A DNA stretch of 5,349 nt, from positions 1 through 5,349 of the forward strand of contig RGEC01000152.1 of the NCBI GenBank assembly GCA_009918425.1, in the 5' to 3' direction. Position 1 is the stretch's first letter; every line of letters begins with the position of its first letter. Positions 5,316 to 5,349 of this stretch are shown piece after piece. A model generated the notes under the pieces. The model did no database searches. It had not been told where the DNA came from and saw nothing but the letters and a program-made list of their open reading frames with translations. The position numbers and the translations under genes are program-made. This DNA comes from Bacteroidota bacterium (GTDB lineage: Bacteria > Bacteroidota > Bacteroidia > NS11-12g > UBA955).

Positions 5316-5349
5316 ATGGCTATGAAAAAGAAAAGGGCTTCTACAAAGA
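5316..5349 (+). CDS. Start of an unidentified lysine-rich protein, truncated by the window edge
   Basis: The frame opens with ATG at 5316 and reads MAMKKKRASTK before the window ends; a second in-frame ATG at 5322 (MKKKRASTK) is an equally plausible start. The evidence is the A-rich context before the ATG, the likely promoter element at 5294-5301 and the colinear orientation. Eleven codons are not enough to name a family. The basic N-terminus could precede a membrane helix or a disordered basic tail. Confidence 0.5.
   Translation, partial: MAMKKKRASTK

Overview
The window looks like an ordinary chromosomal segment of a Bacteroidota bacterium, probably near the Chitinophagaceae/Sphingobacteriia side. 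This rests on four things seen here. (1) Promoters of the TAnnTTTG type used by the Bacteroidota primary sigma factor sit just before several start codons. (2) No gene has a recognisable Shine-Dalgarno sequence; the start-proximal bases are A/T-rich. (3) One protein has the HU-CCDC81 + SPOR architecture known mainly from this phylum. (4) There is an outer-membrane barrel of a TonB-receptor-like Bacteroidota type. No mobile element, CRISPR array, tRNA or rRNA is visible.

Left part (1-3743), all on the minus strand, read from right to left: an outer-membrane beta-barrel without a plug domain (2118-3743), an inner-membrane protein with N-terminal HU-like domains and a C-terminal SPOR domain (1031-2086), a TonB-family protein with a very glycine-rich periplasmic linker (222-1028), and the first 72 codons of folC (1-218). 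The last three are separated by only 2 and 3 bases and form a tight operon. A well-formed promoter (TTTG-N19-TAATTTTG) between barrel and SPOR genes lets the operon be transcribed separately from the barrel gene; its -33 element overlaps the barrel stop codon. The envelope genes touch successive layers: outer membrane (barrel), peptidoglycan (SPOR), inner membrane/periplasm (TonB-like) and possibly the nucleoid (HU-like domains). That they work together is inference. FolC is a folate enzyme that appears to be simply co-transcribed.

Middle (3744-4003) is a 260-base divergent intergenic region with a promoter at each edge, one modest hairpin and no credible gene.

Right part (4004-5349), plus strand: rplU (bL21) and rpmA (bL27) as a two-gene ribosomal operon closed by a strong intrinsic terminator; then a hotdog-fold acyl-CoA thioesterase whose TAACTTTG promoter lies 5 bases before its ATG, implying a leaderless mRNA; then the first 11 codons of an unidentified lysine-rich protein that runs off the window.

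The most interesting material is the HU/SPOR/TonB-like/barrel neighbourhood and the repeated placement of promoters almost on top of start codons. I do not see clear evidence of a wholly new system.
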